Shown: positions 32,467 through 42,059 of the stretch, in pieces
How the letters are laid out: each line of letters starts with the position of its first letter
Numbering within the stretch: the stretch's first letter is position 1
Source: Vibrio sp. STUT-A11
GTDB lineage: Bacteria > Pseudomonadota > Gammaproteobacteria > Enterobacterales > Vibrionaceae
DNA length: 64,000 nt
Assembly: GCF_026000435.1 (NCBI RefSeq)
Contig: NZ_AP026763.1
Coordinates: forward strand, 1,550,001-1,614,000
Direction of reading: 5' to 3'
Position numbers and translations under genes: made by a program
The notes under the pieces: generated by a model
Seen by the model: only the letters and a program-made list of their open reading frames with translations
Told to the model about the DNA's origin: nothing
Database searches by the model: none

Positions 32467-34272
32467 ATGACCACTCCAAGTTGGGACTTATCCATCGCAT
32501 ATCAGGATCTCGCTGATCAGCGAATTCAAGATGACATTGCTTTGGTAGAGCAATGTATTGAACTTCTCAATAAGCAGTCATTGGATTGCCAGAATGTTGA
32601 AGTGATGCAAAACGCCATTTTAACCAACGAGGCAGCAAATCGCTTATCACGTACTATTTTTAATTTCGCTAATTGCTATTCATCTGTTGATTCAAGAAAC
32701 GCGGAAGCAAAAGCGTTGTTAGGGCGTATGACTCGTATTTTTTCTGAGTTATCGCAAGCATTCAGCGCATTTGAGTTAACGCTAACACACGCGGATGATG
32801 ATTTTATTACGCGTGTTTTGAATCATGAAAATACAGATGTTAGTGGTCAGGCGTTCACCATTGAGAACTTAAGAAACCTGGCCGATACTCGTCTAAGCAC
32901 CGAAGAAGAAAAACTGTTGGCAGCAATGAGTGTGGATGGTAAGTCTGCATGGGGTAAGCTGTACGACAACCTGACAGGCTCTCTGAAAGTGACCTTGGAT
33001 TACGATGATGGAAGCAGTGAAGAACTTGGGTTTTCTCAGGCAGCCAGCATTCTTTATGGGTCTGAATTTAACCGACAAGAAGCGGCGTGGCGCGGTGTTC
33101 AAACTGCGATGGCCACACATCAAGAGTCTTTTGCTGCCATCCTCAACGCGCTTGCTGGTTGGCGCCTGACTGAAAACAAAAAGCGCTCGACAAAGCGAGA
33201 AGTCCATTTCCTTGATCCAAGTTTGCATGGCAGCCGCATTCAAGCGGAAACACTGGATGCGATGATGTCTGTGGCAAAACAAAGCCGCAGTATTGGTCAA
33301 AAAGCGGGTTTACTGATGGCTCAAGTGCATGGTTTAGATGAAATGAAACCGTGGAATCACCTTGCTGCGATGCCTGCCCTGAGTGGTAACGCTAAAGTCT
33401 ACGATTTTGACGAAGCCATCAATGTGATTTGTGAAGCGTTTGAAACGGTAAACCCTGACATGTCAGAGTTTGTTCGAATGATGGTCAAGAACGGTTGGAT
33501 TGACGCGAAGCCACACGCAAATAAGCGCTTAGGAGCTTACTGCACTAAGTTACCCGCAACGCGCACTCCATTGGTGTTTATGACCTGGAGTGGCAGTCGC
33601 TCAGACTTGATGACGCTAGCACATGAATTAGGTCATGCGTTCCATAACTGGGTTATCCGTGATTTACCGCTTTGTCAGACCTATTACCCAATGACGCTGG
33701 CGGAAACCGCTTCAATTTTTGCGGAAAACATCGTTCGCGATCATCTGATTTCAAAAGCTGAAAGTGTCGATGAAAAGCTGGAAATGCTATGGGAAGAACT
33801 CTCATCGACGATTGCGTTGATGATCAATATCCCAGTGCGATATGAATTTGAAAAAGCATTCTATGAACGCCGCCAAAACGGTGAACTGACTGCGCAAGAG
33901 TTTTGTGAGTTGATGTCTGAAACCTGGAAAGATTGGTATGGCGATGTGATGAGCGAAGCCGATCCGTATTTCTGGGCGAGCAAATTACACTTCTCAATCT
34001 CAGGTGTGAGCTTTTACAACTACCCATATCTGTTTGGTTTCTTATTCAGTAAAGGTATTTATGCTCAGCGTGAATCAAAGGGCGAAAACTTTTACACCGA
34101 TTACATTAACTTGCTTCGCGATACAGGCAACATGACCGCCGAAGAAGTGGTTGACAAGCACTTGTCGATGGACCTGACACAACCTGATTTTTGGCATCAG
34201 AGTGTTGCTTTGGTTCAGCAGAAGGTAGATGAGTTTGAATATCTGCTTAATCAACGAGCCCAGTCAGCATAG
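32467..34272 (+). CDS. pepF: M3-family oligoendopeptidase (PepF/M3-like)
   Basis: This 601-residue M3 zinc metallopeptidase has H386-E-L-G-H in LAHELGHAFHNW, with the third ligand in the following ETASIFAEN region. The C-terminal ISGVSFYNYPYLFGFLFSKGIY is the substrate-binding tyrosine loop typical of PepF. It is cytosolic and cleaves short peptides. It starts at ATG 32467 behind AAAGGAAAG and is monocistronic. Confidence 0.92.
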   Translation: MTTPSWDLSIAYQDLADQRIQDDIALVEQCIELLNKQSLDCQNVEVMQNAILTNEAANRLSRTIFNFANCYSSVDSRNAEAKALLGRMTRIFSELSQAFSAFELTLTHADDDFITRVLNHENTDVSGQAFTIENLRNLADTRLSTEEEKLLAAMSVDGKSAWGKLYDNLTGSLKVTLDYDDGSSEELGFSQAASILYGSEFNRQEAAWRGVQTAMATHQESFAAILNALAGWRLTENKKRSTKREVHFLDPSLHGSRIQAETLDAMMSVAKQSRSIGQKAGLLMAQVHGLDEMKPWNHLAAMPALSGNAKVYDFDEAINVICEAFETVNPDMSEFVRMMVKNGWIDAKPHANKRLGAYCTKLPATRTPLVFMTWSGSRSDLMTLAHELGHAFHNWVIRDLPLCQTYYPMTLAETASIFAENIVRDHLISKAESVDEKLEMLWEELSSTIALMINIPVRYEFEKAFYERRQNGELTAQEFCELMSETWKDWYGDVMSEADPYFWASKLHFSISGVSFYNYPYLFGFLFSKGIYAQRESKGENFYTDYINLLRDTGNMTAEEVVDKHLSMDLTQPDFWHQSVALVQQKVDEFEYLLNQRAQSA

Positions 34273-34333
34273 TATTGTGATGGTGCATGAGCTCGACGCG
34301 AAAAATATCGTGAAATCATAATGATCTTGATCA

Positions 34334-34360
34334 GGGCTGTGTTAAAGTTCACAGCCTTAT
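34334..34360 (+). terminator. putative terminator after pepF
   Basis: Stem GGGCTGTG / CACAGCC with an A/T-rich loop, followed by TTAT; the T tract is weak. Confidence 0.45.
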
Positions 34361-34408
34361 ACCCAAGTGACTTGAGATGCCATTTGCACTAGGTTACTTG
34401 GGTATAAC
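34357..34408. repeat. intergenic inverted repeat
   Basis: TTATACCCAAGT and ACTTGGGTATAA face each other across about 28 bp. It resembles dispersed intergenic palindromes of vibrios. Confidence 0.6.
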
Positions 34409-34581
34409 AATTTGTAATTGATTAACAAATAAGCGGTTTGTTGCTTGGTTTGAGTGTATGGCTCGAAACGGTATTGGATTTTCGTTGAAAATGTCGATTT
34501 CTACTCATAAGTGGGATCGCAGCAACAAAAATTCTTTGTACAATTTATTAACATACCCGCCGTGCAATTAAGGAGTAACGC

Positions 34582-35610
34582 ATGACGAAGTCTTTCTTTC
34601 GCCAATCGTTTTTAGCTGATACGTTAGATATGCATATTGATGTAGAACCAGCAGAGCTGGCGCTATCTAATGGAGTGACACTAAAACTCTATCAGCGTGG
34701 TGTGCTAGAAGTGGTCCCTGAGAACTACACTCAGGAGACGAAAAACATCATTATCTCAACAGGTGTTCACGGCGACGAAACGGCACCGATGGAACTGGTC
34801 GATTCAATGATTAAAGACATTGAATCCGGTTTTATGAAGGTCGATGCCCGTTGTCTATTCATCATCGCTCACCCTGAGTCTACCTTGGCGCATACGCGTT
34901 TTCTTGAGGAAAACCTCAACCGCTTATTCGATGATAAAGGTCATACGCCAACCAAAGAGTTGGCTATAGCAGATTTACTGAAGTTGCACGTCTGTGACTT
35001 CTTTAAAGGTACCGACCCAGAAACGCGCTGGCATCTTGACTTGCACTGTGCAATCCGTGGTTCTAAACACTACACGTTTGCTGTGAGTCCTAAGACACGC
35101 CATCCGGTTCGAAGCCAAGCTTTAATGGAGTTCTTGGATAGTGGCCACATTGAAGCGGTTCTATTATCAAACTCTCCGGCGAGTACATTCAGCTGGTACA
35201 GTGCAGAAAACTTTAGCGCGCAAGCTCTGACAATGGAGCTTGGACGTGTTGCTCGAATTGGTGAGAATGATTTAGATAAGCTGACAGCGTTTGATTTAGC
35301 GCTGCGCAATCTAGTTTCAGGTACTAAAGCTGAGCATTTGCCTAAGCCATGCATTAAATATCGTGTTAGCCGTACCATTGTGCGTTTGCACGAAGATTTC
35401 GATTTTATGTTTGACGACAATGTTGAAAACTTTACGTCGTTTGTCCATGGCGAGGTGTTCGGTCACGACGGTGATAAGCCATTGATGGCTAAGAATGATA
35501 ACGAAGCCATTGTATTTCCAAACCGCAAGGTTGCCATTGGTCAGCGCGCCGCTTTAATGGTTTGCGAAGTGAAAACCCGCTTTGAAGACGGCGAATTGGT
35601 ATACGATTAA
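34582..35610 (+). CDS. astE: succinylglutamate desuccinylase
   Basis: This 342-residue AstE releases glutamate and succinate in the last step of the arginine succinyltransferase pathway. The zinc ligands are His63 and Glu66 in GVHGDETAP and His155 in HLDLHCAIRG; the C-terminal glutamate region follows. ATG 34582 with TAAGGAG upstream. The other ast genes are not near, which is usual for vibrios. Confidence 0.94.
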   Translation: MTKSFFRQSFLADTLDMHIDVEPAELALSNGVTLKLYQRGVLEVVPENYTQETKNIIISTGVHGDETAPMELVDSMIKDIESGFMKVDARCLFIIAHPESTLAHTRFLEENLNRLFDDKGHTPTKELAIADLLKLHVCDFFKGTDPETRWHLDLHCAIRGSKHYTFAVSPKTRHPVRSQALMEFLDSGHIEAVLLSNSPASTFSWYSAENFSAQALTMELGRVARIGENDLDKLTAFDLALRNLVSGTKAEHLPKPCIKYRVSRTIVRLHEDFDFMFDDNVENFTSFVHGEVFGHDGDKPLMAKNDNEAIVFPNRKVAIGQRAALMVCEVKTRFEDGELVYD

Positions 35611-35673
35611 AGCAAAGCTTTCGGGCATAACGCGAAATATTCAGTGTAACGCTTCGAAGTCGTTGCAATTTAC

Positions 35674-35709
35674 CGAGGCTTAACTGTAAGGTTAGGCCTC
35701 GTTTGTTTT
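35674..35709 (+). terminator. rho-independent terminator after astE
   Basis: Stem CGAGGCTTAAC / GTTAGGCCTCG with a short loop, followed by TTTGTTTTT. It ends just before the btuC start at 35721. Confidence 0.75.
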
Positions 35710-35720
35710 TATCGGCTATT

Positions 35721-36716
35721 ATGGATTTTCAACAACTTATCCTGAACAAGGAGCGTCGCTGGCAGCGCAATCTTTTGATTATGTCCGCCGTGCTCATACT
35801 ACTCTCTGCCATACATTTGATGGTCGGAGAGATTTTCCTTTCTCCTTTTCAATCGCTTTCCGCATTCGAGCACAAGTTATTAGTGGATTTACGCTTACCA
35901 AGACTGTTGTCTGCTGCCATTATTGGCGCTGCGCTTGCTGTTTCTGGTGCAACACTGCAAGTGCTGCTAGGAAATGTCCTCGCTGAACCAGGTGTGCTTG
36001 GTATTTCCGGTGGCGCTAGCCTCGCCATGGTATTGGTGATGTTTGCGATTCCTACCTTACCGACGCCGCTGATCTTTATGCTGGCCGCCATCGCGGGCTC
36101 GATGTTGTTTACCTTAACCCTGGTTTCTATCGCACGAGTGATGCACCTGACAACCGCACGCTTGTTGTTGGTTGGTGTGGCGTTGGGAATATTCTCCAGT
36201 GCAATTGTTACTTGGGCATTCTATTTCAGCGATGATCTCAGCCTTCGCCAGTTAATGTATTGGCTGATGGGCAGCATTGGCGGAGCGAGCTGGTATCAGC
36301 ATTCGGTGACTTTGGTGATGTTGCCTGTTTTGATTTGGCTGTGCTGTAAGGGCAAGCCGCTCGATAAGCTGATGTTAGGTGAGATCCATGCCACTCAGCT
36401 CGGCATCGATGTTCATCAAATGCGCTGGAAATTGATATTAGCGATTTCAATCCTTGTTGGTGGTTCGGTCGCTCTTGGAGGAATCATCAGCTTTGTTGGA
36501 TTAGTTGTGCCTCATCTGCTGCGCTTGGCATTTGGTACCGAGAATCGATACTTGCTGCCGTTGTCTGCGATAGCGGGTGCTGCGTTGTTGGTGTTTGCGG
36601 ATATCGGTGCGAGGTTATTACTCGACTCTGCTGAACTGCCACTAGGCGTAATGACCACGTCGATTGGTGCGCCTATTTTCATTTGGATGCTGGTGAAGAG
36701 TCATGATGCACGTTAA
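35721..36716 (+). CDS. btuC: vitamin B12 ABC transporter permease
   Basis: This 331-residue FecCD-type permease has about ten membrane segments. Family blocks include LRLPRLLSAAIIGAALAVSGATLQ, LAEPGVLGISGGASLA and GGIISFVGLVVPHLLRL. It is close in size to E. coli BtuC (326). The next gene is the matching ATPase. The cobalamin-salvage genes 5 kb upstream support B12 as cargo. I chose ATG 35721; no strong ribosome site is visible. Confidence 0.93.
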   Translation: MDFQQLILNKERRWQRNLLIMSAVLILLSAIHLMVGEIFLSPFQSLSAFEHKLLVDLRLPRLLSAAIIGAALAVSGATLQVLLGNVLAEPGVLGISGGASLAMVLVMFAIPTLPTPLIFMLAAIAGSMLFTLTLVSIARVMHLTTARLLLVGVALGIFSSAIVTWAFYFSDDLSLRQLMYWLMGSIGGASWYQHSVTLVMLPVLIWLCCKGKPLDKLMLGEIHATQLGIDVHQMRWKLILAISILVGGSVALGGIISFVGLVVPHLLRLAFGTENRYLLPLSAIAGAALLVFADIGARLLLDSAELPLGVMTTSIGAPIFIWMLVKSHDAR

Positions 36717-37470
36717 GCACATTGCGGTAGGAAACCGACTATTACCATTGTCGTTTGAATGCAACGCAGGGGAGATCGTGCATGTCGTCGGGCCAAATGG
36801 GTCGGGGAAAAGTACGTTACTAGCCGCGATTTCCGGCACGCTTACCAGTCACGATTCCGTGAGTGGTGAAGTGAGCGTTAAGAGCGGGGATTTACTCGCG
36901 ATGCCTCTGTCGGAGCAGGCTTACCTGAGAGGGTATTTATGTCAGCAATCCAGACCAGTATTTAACGTCGATGTGTTTCAGTATCTCGCGCTGTCTTTAC
37001 CTAGTGGGGTGAAGATCAGTGACAGCAAAGTGCGCGACGCGGTAAACGCAGTGATTGAGCTTGTTCAGTTACAGGATAAGTTACACCGTAGCATTCAGAC
37101 GTTATCTGGCGGTGAGTGGCAACGCGTAAGACTAGCGGGCGTCTGCCTGCAGGTTTGGCGTAATATCAACCCGTATTCACAGTTACTGATTTTGGATGAA
37201 CCTGCTGCTCCGTTAGATATCGCCCAAGAGGGGCTGCTCTATCAGCTGATTGCTGAAGTCGCTGCTCAGGGGATCGGGGTATTGGTCGCAAATCATGATT
37301 TAAACCGGACACTGAGGCATGCTGACAAGGTGTTGTTGCTTAGTAATGGCGTGCTGCACTCATCAGGTAAGGCTGAGGATGTGTTAACAGAAGAGGGGCT
37401 GGGTGAGGTTTTCAACACTCAGGTAAAAAGGGTGATGGTTGAAGAGAAACCGTATCTGCTTTTCGAATAG
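36703..37470 (+). CDS. btuD: vitamin B12 ABC transporter ATP-binding protein
   Basis: This 255-residue ATPase has Walker A GPNGSGKST, the signature LSGGEWQR, Walker B LLILDEP and the H-loop VANHDLN. It overlaps btuC by 14 bases. The N-terminus resembles BtuD (LPLSFECNAGEIVHVVGPNG). The periplasmic partner BtuF is not in the window. Confidence 0.93.
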   Translation: MMHVKHIAVGNRLLPLSFECNAGEIVHVVGPNGSGKSTLLAAISGTLTSHDSVSGEVSVKSGDLLAMPLSEQAYLRGYLCQQSRPVFNVDVFQYLALSLPSGVKISDSKVRDAVNAVIELVQLQDKLHRSIQTLSGGEWQRVRLAGVCLQVWRNINPYSQLLILDEPAAPLDIAQEGLLYQLIAEVAAQGIGVLVANHDLNRTLRHADKVLLLSNGVLHSSGKAEDVLTEEGLGEVFNTQVKRVMVEEKPYLLFE

Positions 37471-37820
37471 TTCCTTGGCTCTCAACTAAAAATCTATTGC
37501 AGTCATTCCAGCGAGCCTTAGCGAGACTAGGAATCTAGTATAAGCGCGCAGAGAAGCGTTATAAGTGTGCTAGCAACAAAACACCCAGTCATCCTGAACA
37601 GCGACGAAGGAGCCTGATTCAGGATCTCATTAACGAATGTGCTTGTGTTAGGGGGGGAGTTGTTTCTACTATGAGCTTGCTGTCAGGAGATTCCTGATGT
37701 CGCTAAGGCTCCTCGGAATGACGGTGACTGGTGAAAATAGATCGCTTATCAATCGATAGAATTAATAAGCGATTATCATTCCCCATCAGGTTCGTTTTGA
37801 CTCTATCTAACCGTGGAGGC
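37471..37820. repeat. intergenic dispersed repeat
   Basis: Between btuD and the MazG-like gene. It contains GTCATTCCAGCGAGCC (37502-37517), GTCATCCTGAACAGCG (about 37588) and a facing GGAATGAC near 37715. Related segments recur at 49742-49873. No gene seen. Confidence 0.6.
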
Positions 37821-38429
37821 TTAGTTGGTCAGCGGCTTAAGGTCAGCCGGACGGTAGTAAACCGATTTTAGTACTTTGCCTTTACGTACCGTTTTGCCTT
37901 CAGATACAAAGTCTTCTGCACATTTGGCGATGATGTACTCACCCTGATGTACCGCCATCAGTTTGATGCCTTGTTCTGCGTAGAATGCTTCTGTTTCTGT
38001 GTATTCTTTTTCGTTGCGGCACACTTTGCTCATGTTGCTTGAGTGCACTTCGTCCCAGCAAGGGATAAAGTCGATACCACGGTTTACTGCAACGTTTAAT
38101 AGCAGGTCAATCAAGTAACTTATCGCTAGGTTGTCTTCCACTTTGCTGTTACCAAGGTGTACAAGACGACCCATAAGAACGTAAACGCTGTCTACGATCG
38201 CGTCTGCTTGTTCTGTTTTACAATCTGCTTCTGCCAGCTCAGTCAGCTCTTCGATCGCCAAAGATGTGTGCAGCGTATCCGCCTGTGCATCCAGACTCGC
38301 TTCGTCAGCGACTGGAAGATCGAACGTGCTACGGAACTCGGTGATGTCACGGTATAAGTGATCAAAAATCTCTTGGGTTAGCTTTGACAGTTGCATTCTG
38401 ATATCCATTGAATCGATTGAAGCGGTCAT
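37821..38429 (-). CDS. MazG/HisE-like nucleotide pyrophosphohydrolase
   Basis: This 202-residue protein has the all-alpha NTP-PPase pattern: SLAIEELTELAEADCKTEQADAIVDSVYVLMG gives E-E-x-x-E and the later D-x-x-x-D that bind Mg2+. A C-terminal extension with two cysteines (DFIPCWDEVHSSNMSKVC) and YYRPADL resembles phosphoribosyl-ATP pyrophosphohydrolase-like proteins of phage and vibrio. It probably hydrolyses a nucleoside triphosphate, substrate unknown. I start at 38429 (MTASIDSMD); the frame extends upstream without support. Confidence 0.7.
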   Translation of the reverse strand: MTASIDSMDIRMQLSKLTQEIFDHLYRDITEFRSTFDLPVADEASLDAQADTLHTSLAIEELTELAEADCKTEQADAIVDSVYVLMGRLVHLGNSKVEDNLAISYLIDLLLNVAVNRGIDFIPCWDEVHSSNMSKVCRNEKEYTETEAFYAEQGIKLMAVHQGEYIIAKCAEDFVSEGKTVRKGKVLKSVYYRPADLKPLTN

Positions 38430-38535
38430 GATAACAAACCGCTCTTTATTCCCCAAGAGACAAGAGTCTAACTGACTATTAAATCTGCCGCTTGGAGTGA
38501 AGTAGGGTGCTGCTCTGAAGGTTATAAGCCGTAAC

Positions 38536-39117
38536 TTATCTAAATAAATACGGGAACAACGTTTTGCGCTCTTCCTCTGAAAGGGCAGAAACACGCGCGA
38601 TGTTGGTATCTGGGATTGACTCAGGATCAGGGTAGTGTTTCAACACCTTTTCCATGCTCTCTTCACGAATAAGATGGAAGATCGGATACGGCGAGCGGTT
38701 CGTCAGGTTCTCGTCGTCTTCTGGCTCGGCACCACCAAAACAGTAATCTGGATGGAACGTAGCCACCTGGAAAATACCTTCCCAATTTTGCTGCTTGATT
38801 AAGCCTTCAACCCAATCAATAAACAAGTTGTAGTCCCAGAAATCGTCGAGCATATTTGGAACAACGACTAAGGTCGTTTCCAGCTTCTCTGGCTCTGTGT
38901 TACTGAGTTCAATTAACTGCAACAAAATATCTTCCAGCAAGGCTTCTTCTTGAGACGCCTCACTAACGAAGATTTTAATTTGTTTTTTACGTTGAGGTTT
39001 GGCAGCAAACGGGCATAAATTCAGTCCGATAACGACATCATTCAGCCATTGATCCACTTGTTGGGTGATCGCGTTTAAATCTGTAGTTTGGTTTGTTGGT
39101 GTTGAGCGCGTTGACAT
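38536..39117 (-). CDS. DUF1415 family protein
   Basis: This 193-residue protein has the DUF1415 hallmark WLNDVVIGLNLCPFA near the N-terminus, and QVATFHPDYCFGGAEPEDDENLTNRSPYPIFHLIRE in the middle. Its biochemical function is unknown. It lies upstream of the MazG-like gene on the same strand; the gap of about 100 bp may or may not be co-transcribed. Confidence 0.85.
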   Translation of the reverse strand: MSTRSTPTNQTTDLNAITQQVDQWLNDVVIGLNLCPFAAKPQRKKQIKIFVSEASQEEALLEDILLQLIELSNTEPEKLETTLVVVPNMLDDFWDYNLFIDWVEGLIKQQNWEGIFQVATFHPDYCFGGAEPEDDENLTNRSPYPIFHLIREESMEKVLKHYPDPESIPDTNIARVSALSEEERKTLFPYLFR

Positions 39118-39163
39118 ACGATTTTTAAATCATTTTGAAAGTGGCGCAAGCATAGCAGATATA

Positions 39164-39434
39164 CTAGGGGCTGTTGATCTTTTGAGCTGATTTTTGCAGC
39201 AGTTTGTGGGTTATTTATACAAGGCAGAGGCTTTGAAATGTAGTTGACCTACCTGATAAGCCGATAACGCAGTAGAAAGGAGCCACAAACGCTGCCCGAA
39301 GGGTTCGGCTAAAAGCGTTTTACTCTTTGTTGAGAGGTGTTTTGCTTAGAGTGACTAGGCTACAAACCTCTCGCCGCGATTAAAATGCTGTTATCTCGAA
39401 CAAAATTTAACCGCAAAAGATCAACAGCCCCTAG
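39164..39434. mobile_element. MITE-like element
   Basis: 271 bp with perfect 20-bp terminal inverted repeats (CTAGGGGCTGTTGATCTTTT and its complement) and no coding capacity. The outer CTAG may be a 4-bp target duplication, as made by some IS5-type transposases. Confidence 0.75.
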
Positions 39435-39450
39435 GGTCTGTTGACCCTAA

Positions 39451-40674
39451 TTAACTTCTTCTCAAGCTGGCTACTTCTTCCCTTTCCTTTGTGTCGTGTG
39501 TCTTTGTAATGCGTTTGAGATAAGCTATCGCGCTAAACATCGCTAGATAGACCACGCTACCGCCGATAAGTACTGTTGACCATCCGCCATGTTGCCAGCA
39601 GTAAAGCAGTAAGAATCCACCAAGACTGCCGCCCACATAGTAATGCACAAGGTATAGAGCCGTTGCGGTCGCTTTCGCGGTTGTCGCTTTTTGGCCAACC
39701 CAACCGTAAGCCAAAGTGTGGGTGAAGAAGGCTCCAAAGCTAATCAGAAGCAAGCCAAACAGCATGGCAGCCACACTTTCAATTGCCGCGATCCACATGC
39801 CGCTCATGCTGAGAATGGCACCTAAGAACATACCCAAAATAGACGAATAACGTTTACTCCAGTGGCCAGCGCAACGGGACGAGAACGTACCACCTAAATA
39901 ACAAACGAAGATAAGTGATGCCAAGCCGACCGGCATGTTGTGCGGTTCACTAACCAATCTAAAACCCATTACTGAATACAGGTTAACGAATAGTGCGAAA
40001 TTAAGGCCACCAACTAACATGGCGAACCATATACGCTGATTTTTGAAGTGACCTAAAATGGCGCGGTTTTGTTGTCTTAATCCACTCGAAGAAGGGGTGA
40101 AGTTACGTTGTTTTGGCAGCAAATAATGTACGAAAATTACGCCTAACAGGGTCACTACCATTATGGCTTCAATCGCTACATCCACACTGAAATTGTCAGC
40201 CAATAAGCCACCACTAATACGACCCACAATGCCACCTAATGAGTTGGCTGCAATATAAGTCCCTATCGCCATGGAGAAGGCGTGTTTATCGAGTTCTTCT
40301 GCCATATAGGCGACCGCTACGGCAGCAAACGCCGCCAATGCAACACCAATAAGGGCGCGGCAGATAACCAAAAACAGGAATGAATCACCAAGTAGCATCA
40401 GTGCAGACAGAACCGGGATAGCGAATAAGCCAGCCATCATGACCGGTTTTCGCCCAATGGTTTCAGACAATACTGCCATTGGTACCAGGCTGAAAGAGAG
40501 CGCCAGCGTGGATGAGGCAAACAACCAGTTTACCTGCGTTTCAGAAATGGCAAACAACTGAGCAAAGGTCGGCAACATAGGCTGCAATTGATATAAATTA
40601 GAGAAGACTAAGAATGAACCCAGCGCAAGCGCGAGCGTGATTCGTTTGTATTCTGGCGTGCCGAAGATGACCAT
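39451..40674 (-). CDS. MFS transporter (YnfM-like)
   Basis: This 407-residue protein has about 12 membrane helices. The family loop is LSETIGRKPVMMAG after helix 2. It is divergent from a LysR regulator, with 111 bp between them, which suggests control of the transporter by that regulator. The substrate is unknown; YnfM/YdeE-like members export small compounds. Confidence 0.85.
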   Translation of the reverse strand: MVIFGTPEYKRITLALALGSFLVFSNLYQLQPMLPTFAQLFAISETQVNWLFASSTLALSFSLVPMAVLSETIGRKPVMMAGLFAIPVLSALMLLGDSFLFLVICRALIGVALAAFAAVAVAYMAEELDKHAFSMAIGTYIAANSLGGIVGRISGGLLADNFSVDVAIEAIMVVTLLGVIFVHYLLPKQRNFTPSSSGLRQQNRAILGHFKNQRIWFAMLVGGLNFALFVNLYSVMGFRLVSEPHNMPVGLASLIFVCYLGGTFSSRCAGHWSKRYSSILGMFLGAILSMSGMWIAAIESVAAMLFGLLLISFGAFFTHTLAYGWVGQKATTAKATATALYLVHYYVGGSLGGFLLLYCWQHGGWSTVLIGGSVVYLAMFSAIAYLKRITKTHDTKEREEVASLRRS

Positions 40675-40758
40675 TTGTCCTGCCTGCTGCGAGAGCGCAA
40701 TATAAAGAAACTGTGATCAATCTATCAGCTAATCGTAAATTAAAAAAATATATTAAAA

Positions 40759-40773
40759 ATATGGATACCATAT
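40759..40773. promoter_or_regulatory. candidate LysR-type operator
   Basis: Palindrome ATATGG-ATA-CCATAT in the A/T-rich space between divergent MFS and LysR genes. Confidence 0.45.
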
Positions 40774-40785
40774 ATTTTTGATCTA

Positions 40786-41655
40786 GTGGAATCGAAGCAA
40801 CTGAAACATTTCCTTGCTGTTGCAGAGCAAGGCAACATCACCCATGCCGCGAAGGTGCTGAACATTGCTCAGCCTGCCTTGAGTATCTCTATTAAAAAAT
40901 TCGAGCAGTCTCTGGGAGTCACGCTGTTTCGGCGAGAAGATAAGAAGATTAGCCTAACCCAAGAGGGCGAAACCTTGTTGGTGCACGCGAAGCGGGTCAT
41001 TCAGCAATTGCACGATGCACAGCTCGCGATTAACGAACTGAAAGGGTTGGCTAAAGGTGAGGTGCGCTTGGGTACGCCGTCGATGATGGGAAGTTACTTT
41101 TTCCCACGTATCGTTATGGCGTTTAAGAGCCGGTTCCCGGATTTGAAATTAACGCTGGTGGAAGCGGGCACGCATTCGATAAGAAGTATGTTGCTTGATG
41201 GGCGGTTAGATATCGGGGTGATAAGTTGTGACAATGTACCTGACGATCTTGAGACCGATCATCTGTTTACCAGCCAGATGGTTGCCGTTGTCGCGCCAGA
41301 GCACGAATTAGCACAGCGTGAATCACTCTCCTTTGATGAGTTTTTTGAACATGAATTGGTGATGTTCCAGCGTGGCTATTTCCATCGTGAGTTTTTAGAC
41401 CAGGTGAGCGAGGAGCACGGCTTTACCATGAAGTCGTCATTTGAAACCAACTTATTGCCATTGATCCTCAGCATCGTAAAACATGAATTTGCGATTACGG
41501 CGTTACTCGAACTGGTCACTCAGCATGAAAAAGATGTGGTGGGGATTCCGTTTAATCCGCCAGTGACGCTCGATCTGGCGCTAGCATGGCGGAAAGACGG
41601 TTATTTATCGATTGCCGACAGAACGTTTATTGATTTTGTTAAACGTTATTTGTAG
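40786..41655 (+). CDS. LysR-family transcriptional regulator
   Basis: This 289-residue protein has an N-terminal winged helix (ESKQLKHFLAVAEQGNITHAAKVLNIAQPALSISIKKFE, the standard LysR HTH) and a C-terminal effector-binding domain. It starts at GTG 40786. Divergent from the MFS gene; the family usually activates its neighbour. Confidence 0.9.
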   Translation: MESKQLKHFLAVAEQGNITHAAKVLNIAQPALSISIKKFEQSLGVTLFRREDKKISLTQEGETLLVHAKRVIQQLHDAQLAINELKGLAKGEVRLGTPSMMGSYFFPRIVMAFKSRFPDLKLTLVEAGTHSIRSMLLDGRLDIGVISCDNVPDDLETDHLFTSQMVAVVAPEHELAQRESLSFDEFFEHELVMFQRGYFHREFLDQVSEEHGFTMKSSFETNLLPLILSIVKHEFAITALLELVTQHEKDVVGIPFNPPVTLDLALAWRKDGYLSIADRTFIDFVKRYL

Positions 41656-41679
41656 CCGGGTAAAAACTAGGAGCTGTCC

Positions 41680-41910
41680 CTAGTCACCTTTATACATCTT
41701 TTCGAAGTTTTTGGTGTTCCAGCCAATCATCAATTGGTCGCCAATTTTCAAGACTGGAAGCGAGCGGGCACCCAGCGCATCCAGCTCTTTACGGCCACGT
41801 TGCATTTTCGCGTTGCACAGGCGATAAGTGATGTTTTTCGAATCCAGATAACGTTGAGCATCTTTGCAGTGGGGGCATTTATCTTTGACGTAAAGAACGA
41901 CACGTTTCAT
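41680..41910 (-). CDS. glutaredoxin-like protein
   Basis: This 76-residue glutaredoxin-fold protein has an active-site CPHC (residues 12-15) in YVKDKCPHCKDAQ, SLPVLKIGDQLMIGW with the cis-Pro, and a short C-terminus. ATG 41910 has GGAGAG upstream; upstream frame extension is unlikely. Probably a small redox protein, partner unknown. Confidence 0.8.
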   Translation of the reverse strand: MKRVVLYVKDKCPHCKDAQRYLDSKNITYRLCNAKMQRGRKELDALGARSLPVLKIGDQLMIGWNTKNFEKMYKGD

Positions 41911-42059
41911 TGAATTTCTCTCCATTATCTTTGGGATGCGAAGTTTAACGGCCTTTATCGACAATTGAAAGGCGAAATCTATTGTCAAAGCGAGGGTGAA
42001 AGTGCTGATTATCTCAGGTATATTTAGCGCCTTTCCCTTGTCATAGCAGACTTTATACC

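Larger units (their letters stand above)
34273..34581. other. intergenic region with hairpins
   Basis: No gene. It contains a terminator-like hairpin (34334-34360) and a larger inverted repeat (34357-34408). Confidence 0.5.
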
